A DNA stretch of 64,000 nucleotides, taken from NCBI RefSeq assembly GCF_003234935.1, contig NZ_QKSB01000001.1, positions 620,001 to 684,000 on the forward strand, read 5' to 3'. The translations under genes and the position numbers were made by a program. Origin of the DNA: Putridiphycobacter roseus. GTDB lineage: Bacteria > Bacteroidota > Bacteroidia > Flavobacteriales_D > Crocinitomicaceae. This document shows positions 33,499 through 43,463 of the stretch, one piece after another; positions within the stretch are counted from its first letter, which is position 1; each line of letters begins with the position of its first letter. The notes under the pieces are model-generated. The model did not search any database. It had not been told where the DNA came from and saw only the letters and a list, made by a program, of their open reading frames with translations.

Positions 33499-34401
33499 TC
33501 ACACCCAATCTTTTGGACTTTGTAGTACTTGCTCTAATTCCGCCTCCCTTGATCCGGGTTGTGGGTGAAAATCGTATTTCCATTGCACAACAGGCGGTAA
33601 GCTCATCAATATACTCTCAATTCTCCCATTCGTTTTTAAACCAAACAAAGTTCCCCTATCGTGAACTAAATTAAATTCTACATAACGCCCTCTTCTCACT
33701 TCTTGCCAATCTTTTTCCTTAGCGGTATACGTCAATGCTTTTCTTTTTTCCGCAATTGGGACATAAGAATTTAAAAAACTGTCGCCAACAGTTGTCACAA
33801 AATTATACCAAGCTTCTAATGAAAAATCTGCTGTTGGTTGTAAGTAATCAAAAAACAATCCTCCAACTCCTCTCGCTTCATTTCTATGGGCATTCCAAAA
33901 GTAAGTATCACACTGTTTTTTATATTTAGCATGAAAATCAGGATGGTGCGGATCACAAGCATCTTTACAAACTTGGTGAAAATGAACCGCATCTTCGTCA
34001 AACAAATAATAAGGTGTTAAATCTTGTCCGCCACCAAACCATTGTTTTACTACTTTACCTTCGGCATCATACATTTCAAAATAGCGCCAATTTGCATGAA
34101 CTGTAGGCACCATAGGACTTTTTGGATGCAATACTAAACTCAAGCCACAAGCAAAAAAATTAGCCTCACTCACCCCAAACTGCTTTTGCATGGCTTCTGG
34201 TAATTTTCCAAATACTTTTGAAATATTTACCCCACCTTTTTCAAAAACAGCACCATTTTCAATCACCCTAGTTCTACCGCCACCACCTTCAGCTCTCTCC
34301 CATAAATCTTCTTGAAACTTAGCCTTACCGTCTACTTTTTCTAATCCAGAAACGATTGTATCTTGTAAATTCAAAATGTAATTATAAAATTGCTCTTTCA
34401 T
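33499..34401 (-). CDS. hemF: Oxygen-dependent coproporphyrinogen III oxidase
   Basis: The 300-aa protein carries the HemF hallmarks 'GGGGRTRVIENGAVFEKGGVN', 'VHANWRYFE', 'WFGGGQDLTPYYLF' and 'FNLVHDRGTLFGLKTNGRIESILMSLPP'. It turns coproporphyrinogen III into protoporphyrinogen IX using O2, so this organism makes haem aerobically. No oxygen-independent hemN is in the window. It is last in the leftward hem operon, 10 bp after hemE. Confidence 0.97.
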   Translation of the reverse strand: MKEQFYNYILNLQDTIVSGLEKVDGKAKFQEDLWERAEGGGGRTRVIENGAVFEKGGVNISKVFGKLPEAMQKQFGVSEANFFACGLSLVLHPKSPMVPTVHANWRYFEMYDAEGKVVKQWFGGGQDLTPYYLFDEDAVHFHQVCKDACDPHHPDFHAKYKKQCDTYFWNAHRNEARGVGGLFFDYLQPTADFSLEAWYNFVTTVGDSFLNSYVPIAEKRKALTYTAKEKDWQEVRRGRYVEFNLVHDRGTLFGLKTNGRIESILMSLPPVVQWKYDFHPQPGSREAELEQVLQSPKDWV

Positions 34402-34411
34402 GGTATCACGA

Positions 34412-35443
34412 TTAATTTTGCTTGTATTCTTTTACAGCATCAATAAATGCTTTGGCGTTTTCTAAAGGAATATTTGGTAAAATCCCATGCCCTAAATTCA
34501 CAATATATTTGTCTTTTCCAAAACGGTCGATCATACTCGTTACCATTTTTTTAATCTCAGCAGGTGGTGAAAATAATCTTGTTGGATCAAAATTACCTTG
34601 TAAAGTAATATTACTTCCAGCAAACTTTCTAGCATTCTCAGGTGTAATCGTCCAATCAACCCCTAAAGCGGCAGCGCCTGACTGACTCATTTCCTCCAAA
34701 GCAAACCAACATCCTTTTCCAAACGCAATTACTGGTGCTTCACTTTTTAAAGCATCTATAATTTGTTGAATATAGTGCCAGGAAAAAGTTTGGTAATCTT
34801 CTGGTGACAACATACCACCCCATGAATCAAAAATTTGCACTGCATCCACTCCAGCCTTCACCTTTTCTCTTAAATAAGCTATGGTGGTATCGGTAATCCT
34901 TTGCAACAACATGTGCGCCGCAATGGGGTTAGTAAAACAAAATTCTTTGGCCTTGTCAAAGTTTTTTGAACCTTGCCCTTGAACACAGTAACATAAAATA
35001 GTCCAAGGTGAACCCGCGAAACCAATCAATGGCACCTCATCATTCAATTTCTCCTTAGTCATTTTAATGGCTTCCATCACATAGCCAAGCGACTCGTGAA
35101 TATCCGGTACAACAACATGGTCTAAATCTTTTAAAGTTCTTATCGGATTTGGCAGCCAAGGTCCTACCCCAGGTTTCATTTCAACATGAATATTCATGGC
35201 TTGTGGTATCACCAAAATATCGCAAAATAATATGGCGACATCCATGCCAAACCTTCTAATGGGTTGCACTGTAATTTCAGATGCTAATTCAGGAGTTTGA
35301 CAACGGGTGAAAAAGTCATATTTCTCTTTCAACGCCATAAATTCAGGTAAATATCTACCTGCTTGACGCATCATCCACACTGGTGGCCTGTCTACTGTTT
35401 CTCCTTTTAATGCGCGTAAGAATAAATCGTTTTTAATGCTCAT
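34412..35443 (-). CDS. hemE: Uroporphyrinogen decarboxylase
   Basis: The 343-aa protein has the HemE N-terminal motif '[17 protein letters not shown]' and typical '[11 protein letters not shown]', '[12 protein letters not shown]' and '[12 protein letters not shown]' segments. The late '[11 protein letters not shown]' and '[15 protein letters not shown]' are also present. It decarboxylates the four acetate side chains of uroporphyrinogen III to give coproporphyrinogen III. Gaps of 10 bp on both sides place it firmly in the hem operon. Confidence 0.97.
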   Translation of the reverse strand: MSIKNDLFLRALKGETVDRPPVWMMRQAGRYLPEFMALKEKYDFFTRCQTPELASEITVQPIRRFGMDVAILFCDILVIPQAMNIHVEMKPGVGPWLPNPIRTLKDLDHVVVPDIHESLGYVMEAIKMTKEKLNDEVPLIGFAGSPWTILCYCVQGQGSKNFDKAKEFCFTNPIAAHMLLQRITDTTIAYLREKVKAGVDAVQIFDSWGGMLSPEDYQTFSWHYIQQIIDALKSEAPVIAFGKGCWFALEEMSQSGAAALGVDWTITPENARKFAGSNITLQGNFDPTRLFSPPAEIKKMVTSMIDRFGKDKYIVNLGHGILPNIPLENAKAFIDAVKEYKQN

Positions 35444-35453
35444 GTCTTTTTGC

Positions 35454-36752
35454 TTAATTATTTTTCATTTCACTTACTTTTTCCATTGCTTTATCAATGG
35501 CAAGAGCAGTCTGTTTTAAATCTTTTTTGGTTAATGTGGTACTTAAAAACCAGGCTTCAAATTGTGCTGGAGGAATGGAAACTCCTTGACGTAGTAATTC
35601 CCAGAAAAAAGTGGCAAACTCCTTTACATTGGAACTTTGTGCTGTTTCAAAATCAACCACGGTTTGTTCAGTAAAAAATGCATTAATCATAGAACCAAAA
35701 CGATTCACTGTCACCTTAACATGGTGCTTTTTTGCAGCCTTTAGTAGCATGTTCTCTATTTGAGCTGCAGTTTCATTAAACCCTTCATATGGATTTGCTT
35801 TTTTTAGCTCACTTAACGTTGCAATTCCAGCCGCCATTGCGATTGGATTTCCAGAAAGCGTTCCCGCTTGATACATACCACCCAAAGGAGCAACCATTTG
35901 CATGATTTCTTCTCTTGCGCCATATGCACCTACCGGCATTCCGCCACCAATTACTTTGCCCAAACAAATTATATCAGCATGTAGACCCAACAATTCATAA
36001 GCCCCACCAAAATGCGACCTAAAGCCAGCCATTACCTCATCTGCTATAATTAATACTTGGTATTTTCGAGCTAATTTATTTAAGCCTTTAATAAATGCTT
36101 TACTCGGCACTACTGTCCCCATATTTCCGGCAACTGGTTCAATAATAATAGCTGCTACATTGTCTGATTCCTCTAAATGTTGGGCCACACTTTCTAAGTC
36201 GTTATACTTTGCAATTAAAGTATTTTTAACGGCATCTTTTGGTACCCCTTTACTACCTGGCATACTTAAAGTTGCCAAACCAGAACCTGCAGCCACCAGT
36301 AAGGCATCTGAATGCCCATGGTAACAGCCAGAAAATTTAATGATTTCATCTTTTTCTGTAAATGCTCTTGCCAAACGAATGGCACTCAACACGGCCTCGG
36401 TACCAGAATTTACAAACCGTACCTTGTCCATTTCAGGAAAGGCATCACATACAATTTTTGCCAATTCAATTTCTCCAGCAGTACTTGCTCCAAAAGAAAA
36501 TCCTTTATCCACTGCAGTTTTAACCGCTTTGATAACTTTTTTATTTCCATGTCCTAAAATCATTGGACCATAAGAAAGCACATAATCCACATAAGTATTG
36601 TGGTCCACATCTTGAATTCTACTTTTATGGGCACTTTCCATAAATATTGGATTCCCGCCCACCGAACTAAAAGCACGAACTGGAGAATTTACCGCCCCAA
36701 CTAAGTGTTTTAATCCTTTTTTATATAATTTTTTAGATTGATTTGTTTTCAT
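35454..36752 (-). CDS. hemL: Glutamate-1-semialdehyde 2,1-aminomutase
   Basis: The 432-aa class III PLP aminotransferase has '[20 protein letters not shown]', the PLP lysine in '[18 protein letters not shown]' and '[17 protein letters not shown]'. These three together are diagnostic for HemL against other class III enzymes. It forms 5-aminolevulinate from the hemA product, the second step of the C5 route. It lies between hemB and hemE. Confidence 0.97.
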   Translation of the reverse strand: MKTNQSKKLYKKGLKHLVGAVNSPVRAFSSVGGNPIFMESAHKSRIQDVDHNTYVDYVLSYGPMILGHGNKKVIKAVKTAVDKGFSFGASTAGEIELAKIVCDAFPEMDKVRFVNSGTEAVLSAIRLARAFTEKDEIIKFSGCYHGHSDALLVAAGSGLATLSMPGSKGVPKDAVKNTLIAKYNDLESVAQHLEESDNVAAIIIEPVAGNMGTVVPSKAFIKGLNKLARKYQVLIIADEVMAGFRSHFGGAYELLGLHADIICLGKVIGGGMPVGAYGAREEIMQMVAPLGGMYQAGTLSGNPIAMAAGIATLSELKKANPYEGFNETAAQIENMLLKAAKKHHVKVTVNRFGSMINAFFTEQTVVDFETAQSSNVKEFATFFWELLRQGVSIPPAQFEAWFLSTTLTKKDLKQTALAIDKAMEKVSEMKNN

Positions 36753-36772
36753 TTTTGTTCTATTCTAAATCT

Positions 36773-37747
36773 TTATTTTTTATTGATCAAAATGGCTGCC
36801 TGTTTGGCAAAATAAGTAATGATAATTTTTGCCCCTGCTCTTTTCATAGCCAATAAGCTTTCCATCATCACTGCTTCTCCATCTATCCATCCCTTTTCTG
36901 CTGCAGCCTTTACCATGGCATATTCTCCCGACACATTATAACAAGCAACAGGTAAATCGGTTGAGTTTTTTAAATCCCGAATGATATCTAAATAAGCCAA
37001 AGCCGGTTTTACCATTAAAATATCAGCCCCTTCCATTTGATCATAAGTCGACTCCAGCATTCCTTCGATTCGATTTGCTGGATCCATTTGGTATTGCTTT
37101 CTATCTCCAAAACTAGGTGCCGAATCTGCCGCATCTCGGAACGGACCGTAAAAGGAGGAACAATATTTCACGGTATAGCCCATGATTGAAACATTTTTAT
37201 AATCTGCACCATCTAAAGCTTTTCTAATCACCTGAACTGCGCCATCCATCATACCTGATGGGGCAACCATATCGGCTCCTGCTTTGGCATGAGAAATGGC
37301 TTGTTTTTCGAGGTTAATTAATGTTTTATCATTGTCTACTTCTGTCCCACACAAAACCCCACAGTGACCATGTGTGGTATATTCACAAAAACAAACATCT
37401 GTAATGACAAATAAGTTGGGATAGTGTTTTTTTATAAACCGAATCCCATTTTGTATTACCCCATCATCATTCCAAGTCTCGGCACCAATCTCATCCTTTT
37501 CTATCGGAATACCAAACAATAAAACTGCTTGAATGCCTAATTCCACCACCTCATCTAATTCTGCTTTCAAGTGGTCGATTGAAAAACGAAAAATACCAGG
37601 CATGGATGGAATTTCTTTTTTAATGTTTTCGCCTTCTTCAATAAATATTGGATATACCAAATCATGAATACGCACTTCATTTTCACGTACCAAATTTCTA
37701 ATATTAGAATTGGTTCTTAATCTACGGGTTCTATTAATTTCCATCAT
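36773..37747 (-). CDS. hemB: Delta-aminolevulinic acid dehydratase (porphobilinogen synthase)
   Basis: The 324-aa protein has both Schiff-base lysines ('[19 protein letters not shown]' and '[14 protein letters not shown]'). It also has the zinc-site cysteines '[14 protein letters not shown]', marking the zinc-dependent type. It condenses two aminolevulinates to porphobilinogen. Its start overlaps the end of hemD by 14 bp. A second Met three bases on (37744) could also be used. Confidence 0.97.
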   Translation of the reverse strand: MMEINRTRRLRTNSNIRNLVRENEVRIHDLVYPIFIEEGENIKKEIPSMPGIFRFSIDHLKAELDEVVELGIQAVLLFGIPIEKDEIGAETWNDDGVIQNGIRFIKKHYPNLFVITDVCFCEYTTHGHCGVLCGTEVDNDKTLINLEKQAISHAKAGADMVAPSGMMDGAVQVIRKALDGADYKNVSIMGYTVKYCSSFYGPFRDAADSAPSFGDRKQYQMDPANRIEGMLESTYDQMEGADILMVKPALAYLDIIRDLKNSTDLPVACYNVSGEYAMVKAAAEKGWIDGEAVMMESLLAMKRAGAKIIITYFAKQAAILINKK

Positions 37748-38405
37748 ATTCTTTTACTTTATCAAGTACACTTTCAATAGTCAAATCATCTGAAATAAGG
37801 ACCTGTTTAAAATATTTTGAAGCGGCATTTGCAGTAGAAGTGCCAATGCAAAACGCAATGCTATTTTTAGGTGAATTTAACTCTGCAAAAGATTGCACAG
37901 CAGATGGACTGAAAAAAACAATCCCATCAAAATCTTCACTTAATTCATGTGGCGTCAAAGTGGTTTCGTAGACTTCAATTTCCTGATAAACGATACCATG
38001 CGCTAATGCCGCTTCTTTTAATTCTGCACGACGCAAATTACCACAAAAAAGTATAATTTCTCTGGTTTTATCCTGCACCAACTGTAAGGATAAATCCTTT
38101 GAATAGGGTGAAACACCATGCACCTCAATCTCATTATCTTCTAAAAGAGCTTTCGTTTTTTCACCAACACAATACACAAATGCTTCTTTAAACTTTTCAT
38201 TCGGATACCATTTAACCAATGCGTTTACGGCATTTTTACTCGTAAAAACGATTGTTTTCTCTTTTAGACTAAACGGCAATTCAAATTTTTTAATACCGAC
38301 ATTTATAAAATCCATGTCCTTCCAACGAATCGAATTCGAAGGCGGTAGACACTTCATTTTTTTAGTGATTAATATGTTATTTTTTACTTCGATTTTATTT
38401 TCAAT
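37734..38405 (-). CDS. hemD: Uroporphyrinogen-III synthase, apparently with a non-AUG start
   Basis: From the first ATG (38357) the protein is 207 aa, short for the family, and lacks the first beta-strand. The frame is open upstream and encodes '[16 protein letters not shown]' just before that Met; 'ILITK' is the expected HemD first strand. No ATG, GTG or TTG lies between it and the in-frame stops. The ATT at 38403-38405, which shares one base with the hemC stop (ATTGA), would give 223 aa. Other segments fit HemD: '[18 protein letters not shown]', '[18 protein letters not shown]' and '[15 protein letters not shown]'. Position between hemC and hemB supports the call. The function is fairly certain; the start is not. 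Confidence 0.82.
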   Translation of the reverse strand: MENKIEVKNNILITKKMKCLPPSNSIRWKDMDFINVGIKKFELPFSLKEKTIVFTSKNAVNALVKWYPNEKFKEAFVYCVGEKTKALLEDNEIEVHGVSPYSKDLSLQLVQDKTREIILFCGNLRRAELKEAALAHGIVYQEIEVYETTLTPHELSEDFDGIVFFSPSAVQSFAELNSPKNSIAFCIGTSTANAASKYFKQVLISDDLTIESVLDKVKEYDGN

Positions 38406-39300
38406 TTTGAAGTTCTTTCATTATTTCAGCGCCACCTTTGGCCAAGATGGATTGTGCACATTTTCTTCCAAAATCCACTACTTGATCCATTTTTATAGTT
38501 TCTTCAATTTCAAACTGTTGTTTTCCATCTGGAGCTGTTAACACCCCCTTAAAACGAACAGTATCTTTTTCTATACTGGCTAAAGCGCCAATTGGGGCAC
38601 TACATCCACCTTCTAATTCATTTAAAAAATCTCTTTCAATTTGGGTGATTAACGCTGTTTCTGCATGATTTAATTGCTGTATAAAAGGCATTAATGCGAC
38701 ATTGGCTTCCGCGATAGAAATTGTAACAACTCCTTGTGCCGGTGCCGGTGTCATCCAATTCAATTCTATGTGATGGACCGGTATTAAATCTACACGATCA
38801 AGACCTGAGTGAGAAAATATAGCACCACTCCATTCACTATCTGCTAATTTTTGAAGCCTGGTATGCACATTCCCCCTCAATCCAACAATTTGATGTGCTG
38901 GATATTTATGCAACCACTGTGCCTTTCGCCTAATACTACCCGTTGCTATGGTTAGTTTAGTTGCCAGGTTTAGCGCCTCTTTGGTCACTAAAATATCTAT
39001 GGGATTATCTCTTTTTATAACTGCAGCTTGTACAATTCCTTTTGGCAATTCTGTTGGTACATCCTTTAAAGAATGTACCGCAATATCTATATCACCATTG
39101 AGCAACGCCATGTCTAATGCCTTGGTAAAAACCCCAGTAAAACCAATTTCGTGCAAAGGCGTTTTTAAATCAATATCCCCTACCGATTGAATCAAAACCA
39201 ATTCGTAGGTTCCTCCTAATTTTTCGATACTTGCACCCACATTATTCGCTTGTTTTAAAGCCAATTCACTTTTGCGGGTCCCAATTTTTATTGTCTGCAT
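38401..39300 (-). CDS. hemC: Hydroxymethylbilane synthase (porphobilinogen deaminase)
   Basis: The 299-aa protein has 'IKIGTRKSELALKQAN' at the N-terminus and 'DIAVHSLKDVPTELP'. The cofactor-attaching Cys is in 'LEGGCSAPIGALA' (about residue 240), which binds the dipyrromethane. It joins four porphobilinogens into hydroxymethylbilane. Its ATG overlaps the hemA stop (TAATG, 39298-39302), so translation is coupled. Confidence 0.97.
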   Translation of the reverse strand: MQTIKIGTRKSELALKQANNVGASIEKLGGTYELVLIQSVGDIDLKTPLHEIGFTGVFTKALDMALLNGDIDIAVHSLKDVPTELPKGIVQAAVIKRDNPIDILVTKEALNLATKLTIATGSIRRKAQWLHKYPAHQIVGLRGNVHTRLQKLADSEWSGAIFSHSGLDRVDLIPVHHIELNWMTPAPAQGVVTISIAEANVALMPFIQQLNHAETALITQIERDFLNELEGGCSAPIGALASIEKDTVRFKGVLTAPDGKQQFEIEETIKMDQVVDFGRKCAQSILAKGGAEIMKELQN

Positions 39301-40544
39301 TAGTCGATTGTAATATTAAATACCTCCTTGATGACTTCAATACTTTGATTGGCCATTTTTGGGTCACTTTTTAAATGATTGGCAAACTTATTCGTGATTT
39401 TTTGAATCACTTTATCAGAAACCATAAACGCTTCCTCTGCCATTGCTGGGTTGCTTTTACTCAGACTTTTTAATTCCGTTTCTTGAATGGCTAATAATTG
39501 CTTTTTAAACCCGTGTATTACCGGTGTATATTTGCGATCCATTACCCACTTACTGTATTTCTTTTTATAGGAATCGATAATAGCGATTGCCTTCGGTATT
39601 TCCTGCTTCCTTGCTTCTAAAGTATTATCTCTCACTAAAGACAAATCGTCTAAAGTCATCAAATCCACATTAGTGAAATTTTTAAGCTGATAATCCACAT
39701 TATTAGGCAAGGATAAATCTATGATGGTAAACGGGTTTACTAAAGGCGTGTTTTCTTGATGTACCAAATGATTTGGCGCTGAAGAACAAACAAACAATAC
39801 ATCATTGATGGCTAACACCTCTTTCAATGCACCAAACTCTTCCACCACTACCCTTGTTTCATCTATACTGATTGCCATGGCTTTTTCTATCGTTCGGTTA
39901 ATGACCGTGATTTGCGTACAAGCTGAATATTCTAATAGGTTTTTTACAGTACTTTTTCCAATATCTCCAGCTCCCAATACGGTCACCTTTTTATCTTTTA
40001 AATCTCCGAATTTATCTTTTAAATATTGAATCCCCGCATAAGAAGTGGAAGTAGTTCCTCCGCTAATGGTGGTCGCATTTTTTGTCGCTTTACTAGCCTG
40101 TATGACATAGCTCAATAAACGATCTAAAAAACCATCTAAAAGCTGGTGTGCTTTACTCAATTTTGCAGCAATTTTTAATTGTCCTACAATTTCGTAATCC
40201 CCTAAAATTTGACTTTTAATACCAACGGACAACTCAAATAAGTGTTGTACCGCTTCCTCTTGTTTTAAAATATAAGCATACTTCATAAAATGATCAACCG
40301 ACCCTTCCGTATGCCTACACAATAACTCGATAATAATATATGGGTGCGCTACATAACCAAATATTTCGGTCCGATTACAAGTAGATAATACGACTAAAGA
40401 ATCAATCCCACTTTCCTTGGCATCAACCAATAACGCTTCTATTTTATTTTTTGAAAGACTATATAAATTACGAACCTCCTGATTTGATTTCTCAAAACTG
40501 AGTCCTATAACATATAGCTTAGCTCCTTTATTTTCAATATTCAT
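39300..40544 (-). CDS. hemA: Glutamyl-tRNA reductase
   Basis: The 414-aa protein has the catalytic Cys in 'VVLSTCNRTEIFGY' (about residue 56), the substrate-site segment 'LSVGIKSQILGDYEIVGQLK' and the NADPH fold 'KVTVLGAGDIGKSTVKNLL'. It reduces glutamyl-tRNA to glutamate-1-semialdehyde, the committed and usually regulated step of the C5 pathway. It is the first gene of the leftward operon. A -7 element and a Fur-like inverted repeat lie upstream. Confidence 0.97.
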   Translation of the reverse strand: MNIENKGAKLYVIGLSFEKSNQEVRNLYSLSKNKIEALLVDAKESGIDSLVVLSTCNRTEIFGYVAHPYIIIELLCRHTEGSVDHFMKYAYILKQEEAVQHLFELSVGIKSQILGDYEIVGQLKIAAKLSKAHQLLDGFLDRLLSYVIQASKATKNATTISGGTTSTSYAGIQYLKDKFGDLKDKKVTVLGAGDIGKSTVKNLLEYSACTQITVINRTIEKAMAISIDETRVVVEEFGALKEVLAINDVLFVCSSAPNHLVHQENTPLVNPFTIIDLSLPNNVDYQLKNFTNVDLMTLDDLSLVRDNTLEARKQEIPKAIAIIDSYKKKYSKWVMDRKYTPVIHGFKKQLLAIQETELKSLSKSNPAMAEEAFMVSDKVIQKITNKFANHLKSDPKMANQSIEVIKEVFNITID

Positions 40545-40561
40545 CCGAAAATTTTACGCTC

Positions 40562-40569
40562 CAAAATTA
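40562..40569 (-). promoter_or_regulatory. -7 promoter element TAATTTTG for hemA
   Basis: The plus strand reads CAAAATTA, a perfect TAnnTTTG on the minus strand, 17 bp upstream of the hemA ATG. Confidence 0.5.
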
Positions 40570-40615
40570 AAGATAACCGAAAAAAATAACGCTAAATGCT
40601 CACCTTGATATCTTA

Positions 40616-40634
40616 ATTTATAATCATTATAAAT
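40616..40634. promoter_or_regulatory. Fur-like inverted repeat in the divergent hemA/araC region
   Basis: ATTTATAATCATTATAAAT has perfect 9-bp arms around a central C. Its core TTATAATCATTATAA differs from the 7-1-7 Fur box (TGATAATNATTATCA) at two symmetric positions only. It lies 46 bp upstream of the hemA -7 element and about 85 bp before the AraC start. The region is AT-rich, so chance is possible. Confidence 0.45.
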
Positions 40635-40719
40635 AAACAATAAAACCGCATAAAAACGAAGTAGATAAAGGGCTTCTTAGTATAGAATTATTAATTTCGC
40701 AGGAAAACTATTTGCTTAC

Positions 40720-41592
40720 ATGGAGAATTTTACAATAAAAAACAACGCAATAAGTCCCAATCGTGTCGTTTTCGAAGATTCCGACTACGTTTTACATCAT
40801 TTTAAAAATGATTCCGACGATATCATTATCAGTAAGCATGTACCGCGAGATTTTTTTTTAGAGCTACATTTTTGTCAAAATGGACATGTTACCATTCAAA
40901 ATAAAGAAATTACGCATACCATTTCCTCCACGAAATCCATGTTGTATTACGACTCAAAAATGAGTGAATTGGATTTTGAAATTGGTGCTAACTCAAATTC
41001 CTATTTATTACAACTATCCCTTTCTAATTTACACTTACTCTTATCTAGTAAACATAATATTCCTGAAGGAGAAAACATTTTCGCGACCCAAAATGCAATT
41101 TTGGAAATGAAAGAGAATTCGAATGAAGTAATGCAAACTATTCGACAATTAGGCATAGAAAACATGAACGAAAAAATCAAGAGCATTTACTATAAAGGAA
41201 AGATTCTTGAACTTATTAGTTATTTAGGTACCGATTCTATTGTAGCAGATAGTGGAAAATGTCCTTTTACCTCTGTAAAAAAGAACACCATTATTTTAGC
41301 AAAAGACTATTTGATTAAAGACCTGAAAGTTGTCCCTAAAATTGAAGATATCGCAAAGCTATTACATATCAGCGAAAAAAAATTAAAGCAAGAATTTAAA
41401 GAGATGTATGGACTTCCTATTTATACCTTTTTCTTAAACCATAAATTAAACATAGCAAGAGATTTATTGGCCGAAAACAACCTCAGTATTCAAGAAATTG
41501 GGGAGACAATTGGCTACAGTAATTCCAGTCATTTTATCGCTGCTTTTAAAAAGAAATTTAACTTAACGCCCAAAAAATACCAAGCACAATGA
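40720..41592 (+). CDS. AraC family transcriptional regulator
   Basis: The 290-aa protein has an N-terminal ligand or dimer domain of unknown kind and a C-terminal AraC/XylS double helix-turn-helix: 'PKIEDIAKLLHISEKKLKQEFKEMYGLPIYTFFLNHKLNIARDLLAENNLSIQEIGETIGYSNSSHFIAAFKKKFNLTPKKYQ'. It is divergent from hemA and overlaps hemH (ATGA, 41589-41592), so a role as regulator of the haem locus is likely. What it senses is unknown; haem, iron or a porphyrin are candidates. Confidence 0.93.
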   Translation: MENFTIKNNAISPNRVVFEDSDYVLHHFKNDSDDIIISKHVPRDFFLELHFCQNGHVTIQNKEITHTISSTKSMLYYDSKMSELDFEIGANSNSYLLQLSLSNLHLLLSSKHNIPEGENIFATQNAILEMKENSNEVMQTIRQLGIENMNEKIKSIYYKGKILELISYLGTDSIVADSGKCPFTSVKKNTIILAKDYLIKDLKVVPKIEDIAKLLHISEKKLKQEFKEMYGLPIYTFFLNHKLNIARDLLAENNLSIQEIGETIGYSNSSHFIAAFKKKFNLTPKKYQAQ

Positions 41593-42602
41593 AAGCAGTT
41601 TTGATGGTCAACCTTGGCTCTCCCGATAGTACAAAGACCAAAGACGTAAAAAAATACCTCGCCGAATTTTTAATGGATGAAAGAGTGATTGACATCCCTT
41701 ATGTTTCAAGATTTTTACTAGTTAAAGGTATCATATTAAATACCCGCCCAAAAAAATCGGCGGCAGCGTATCAAAAAATATGGTGGAAAGAAGGCTCGCC
41801 ACTTGTAGTGATTTCACACCAATTAAGAGACAAAGTAAGCACGTATACAAAAACACCTGTTTACTTAGCCATGCGCTATGGAAACCCTTCTATACACAGT
41901 GTTTTAAAAAAAATGAATACGGACGGTGTGACTGAAATTTTATTGATGCCTATGTATCCGCATTATGCCATGGCAAGTACAGAGACCGTTGAAGTGTTGG
42001 TTGACGAACTACAAAAAAAACACTTTCCACATTTTAAAATTGAAAAATTTAAACCATTTTACAATAATCCAGCATATATACAATTACTTGCCGATAAAGT
42101 AAAAAGCACCTTGAATTCGGAGTTACAGGATACAAAAATTGTTTTCTCCTACCACGGTTTACCAGAACGACAAATCTACAAAACTGACCCTACAAAAAGT
42201 CATTGTAAAATTGACGGATCTTGCTGTACAACACCAAGCATTGCACATAAAACTTGTTACCGTCACCAATGCTTTGAAACGACAAGACTAGTAGCGGAAA
42301 ACTTGCAATTAAAAACTGAAAACTATACCATTAGTTTCCAATCTCGCCTAGGAAGAACACCTTGGCTATTGCCTGCTACAGACCAGTTAATTGAAGAGCT
42401 TGGCAATGAAAAAATTGAAAAATTAGCGGTTATCTCTCCTGCTTTTGTAAGTGACTGCTTAGAAACGTTAGAAGAAATAAACATGGAAGCAAGACAAGAA
42501 TTTACAGCTGCAGGTGGTGGAAAATTCACCTACATACCTTGCTTGAATGTACAACCTGCTTGGGCAGAACTCATAGGAAAATGGATTAACAACTGGAATT
42601 AA
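41589..42602 (+). CDS. hemH: Ferrochelatase
   Basis: The 337-aa protein starts 'AVLMVNLGSPDS' and has 'LMPMYPHYAMASTETV', the iron-site His in 'FSYHGLPERQIYKTDP' and 'TISFQSRLGRTPWLLPATDQ'. A Cys group ('HCKIDGSCC...TCYRHQC') between them occurs in many ferrochelatases, some with an Fe-S cluster. It inserts ferrous iron into protoporphyrin IX. It is coupled to the AraC gene upstream and followed 1 bp later by hemJ. Confidence 0.97.
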   Translation: MKAVLMVNLGSPDSTKTKDVKKYLAEFLMDERVIDIPYVSRFLLVKGIILNTRPKKSAAAYQKIWWKEGSPLVVISHQLRDKVSTYTKTPVYLAMRYGNPSIHSVLKKMNTDGVTEILLMPMYPHYAMASTETVEVLVDELQKKHFPHFKIEKFKPFYNNPAYIQLLADKVKSTLNSELQDTKIVFSYHGLPERQIYKTDPTKSHCKIDGSCCTTPSIAHKTCYRHQCFETTRLVAENLQLKTENYTISFQSRLGRTPWLLPATDQLIEELGNEKIEKLAVISPAFVSDCLETLEEINMEARQEFTAAGGGKFTYIPCLNVQPAWAELIGKWINNWN

Positions 42603-42603
42603 T

Positions 42604-43146
42604 ATGTTTCTATACCTTAAAGCATTACACATCATTTTTGTCGTCACTTGGTTTGCTGGCTTATTTTACGTAGTCCGCCTATTTATATACCACGTAGAAG
42701 CAGAAGATAAACCAACTGAAGTAAAAACTATTTTACAAAATCAATACCAAATAATGACCAAGCGATTGTGGTATATCATTACTTGGCCTTCTGCAATAAT
42801 TGTATTGATTACTGCATCCTTATTATTAATTAATAATCCAACATGGCTAACATTTGGCTGGATGCACATTAAACTCGGATTTGTACTACTGCTATACCTC
42901 TACCACCTTAGATGTCACAAAATTTTTAAAGATTTACAAAAAAATAATATCAAAACAACTTCTACCAAACTTAGAATTTGGAACGAAGGAGCTACATTAC
43001 TTTTATTTGCCATTGTTTTTGTAGTCGTTTTAAAAAGTACTTTAAATTGGATATTTGGCGTGCTTGGCATTCTATCCTTAGGCATCATTTTAATGATACT
43101 CATTAAATGGTATAAAAAATACAGAGCTAAAAAAGCATCCTTATAA
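42604..43146 (+). CDS. hemJ: Protoporphyrinogen IX oxidase, HemJ type
   Basis: The 180-aa membrane protein begins 'YLKALHIIFVVTWFAGLFYVVRLFIYHVEAED', the HemJ hallmark, with the conserved His 8 and a later Lys/His region ('MHIKLGFVLLLYLYHLRCHK'). Four to five helices span the inner membrane. It oxidises protoporphyrinogen IX to protoporphyrin IX with the electrons going to the respiratory chain. It fills the step between HemF and HemH, so the locus is complete without hemG or hemY. Confidence 0.93.
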   Translation: MFLYLKALHIIFVVTWFAGLFYVVRLFIYHVEAEDKPTEVKTILQNQYQIMTKRLWYIITWPSAIIVLITASLLLINNPTWLTFGWMHIKLGFVLLLYLYHLRCHKIFKDLQKNNIKTTSTKLRIWNEGATLLLFAIVFVVVLKSTLNWIFGVLGILSLGIILMILIKWYKKYRAKKASL

Positions 43147-43463
43147 TGCACTAGCTTAAGGCTGTTGTTCCACTCATGCCTTTTTTTATGCAAATTAAGG
43201 CAATTTAATTACTGATAAATGTCACCCTATTTTTTACTGTAGTATTCTAACCGCTTTCAATGGTTAAAACCCAATAAAATCTTCCCACACTTTACTTTGA
43301 TTTATATGGAAACCAAACCCTTACACACCCATACTAAAAATGAAAGTTTTAAACATAAAAAAACAGACCACTTTATTTCTGCGATTCTTTTAAATTGGTA
43401 ATCATGTAATTATTTTTGGAAAAAATAATGTATTAACTTTGCCGTAAAACATCTGCGCTAAAA
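43147..43463. other. Intergenic region (317 bp)
   Basis: Just after hemJ there is a weak hairpin AAGGC / GCCTT followed by a T run (about 43155-43188) that may act as a terminator. Near the far end is the -7 element of the acyltransferase gene (43434-43441). Nothing else stands out. Confidence 0.5.
43434..43441 (+). promoter_or_regulatory. -7 promoter element TAACTTTG
   Basis: It is a perfect match to TAnnTTTG, 22 bp upstream of the ATG at 43464. Confidence 0.5.
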
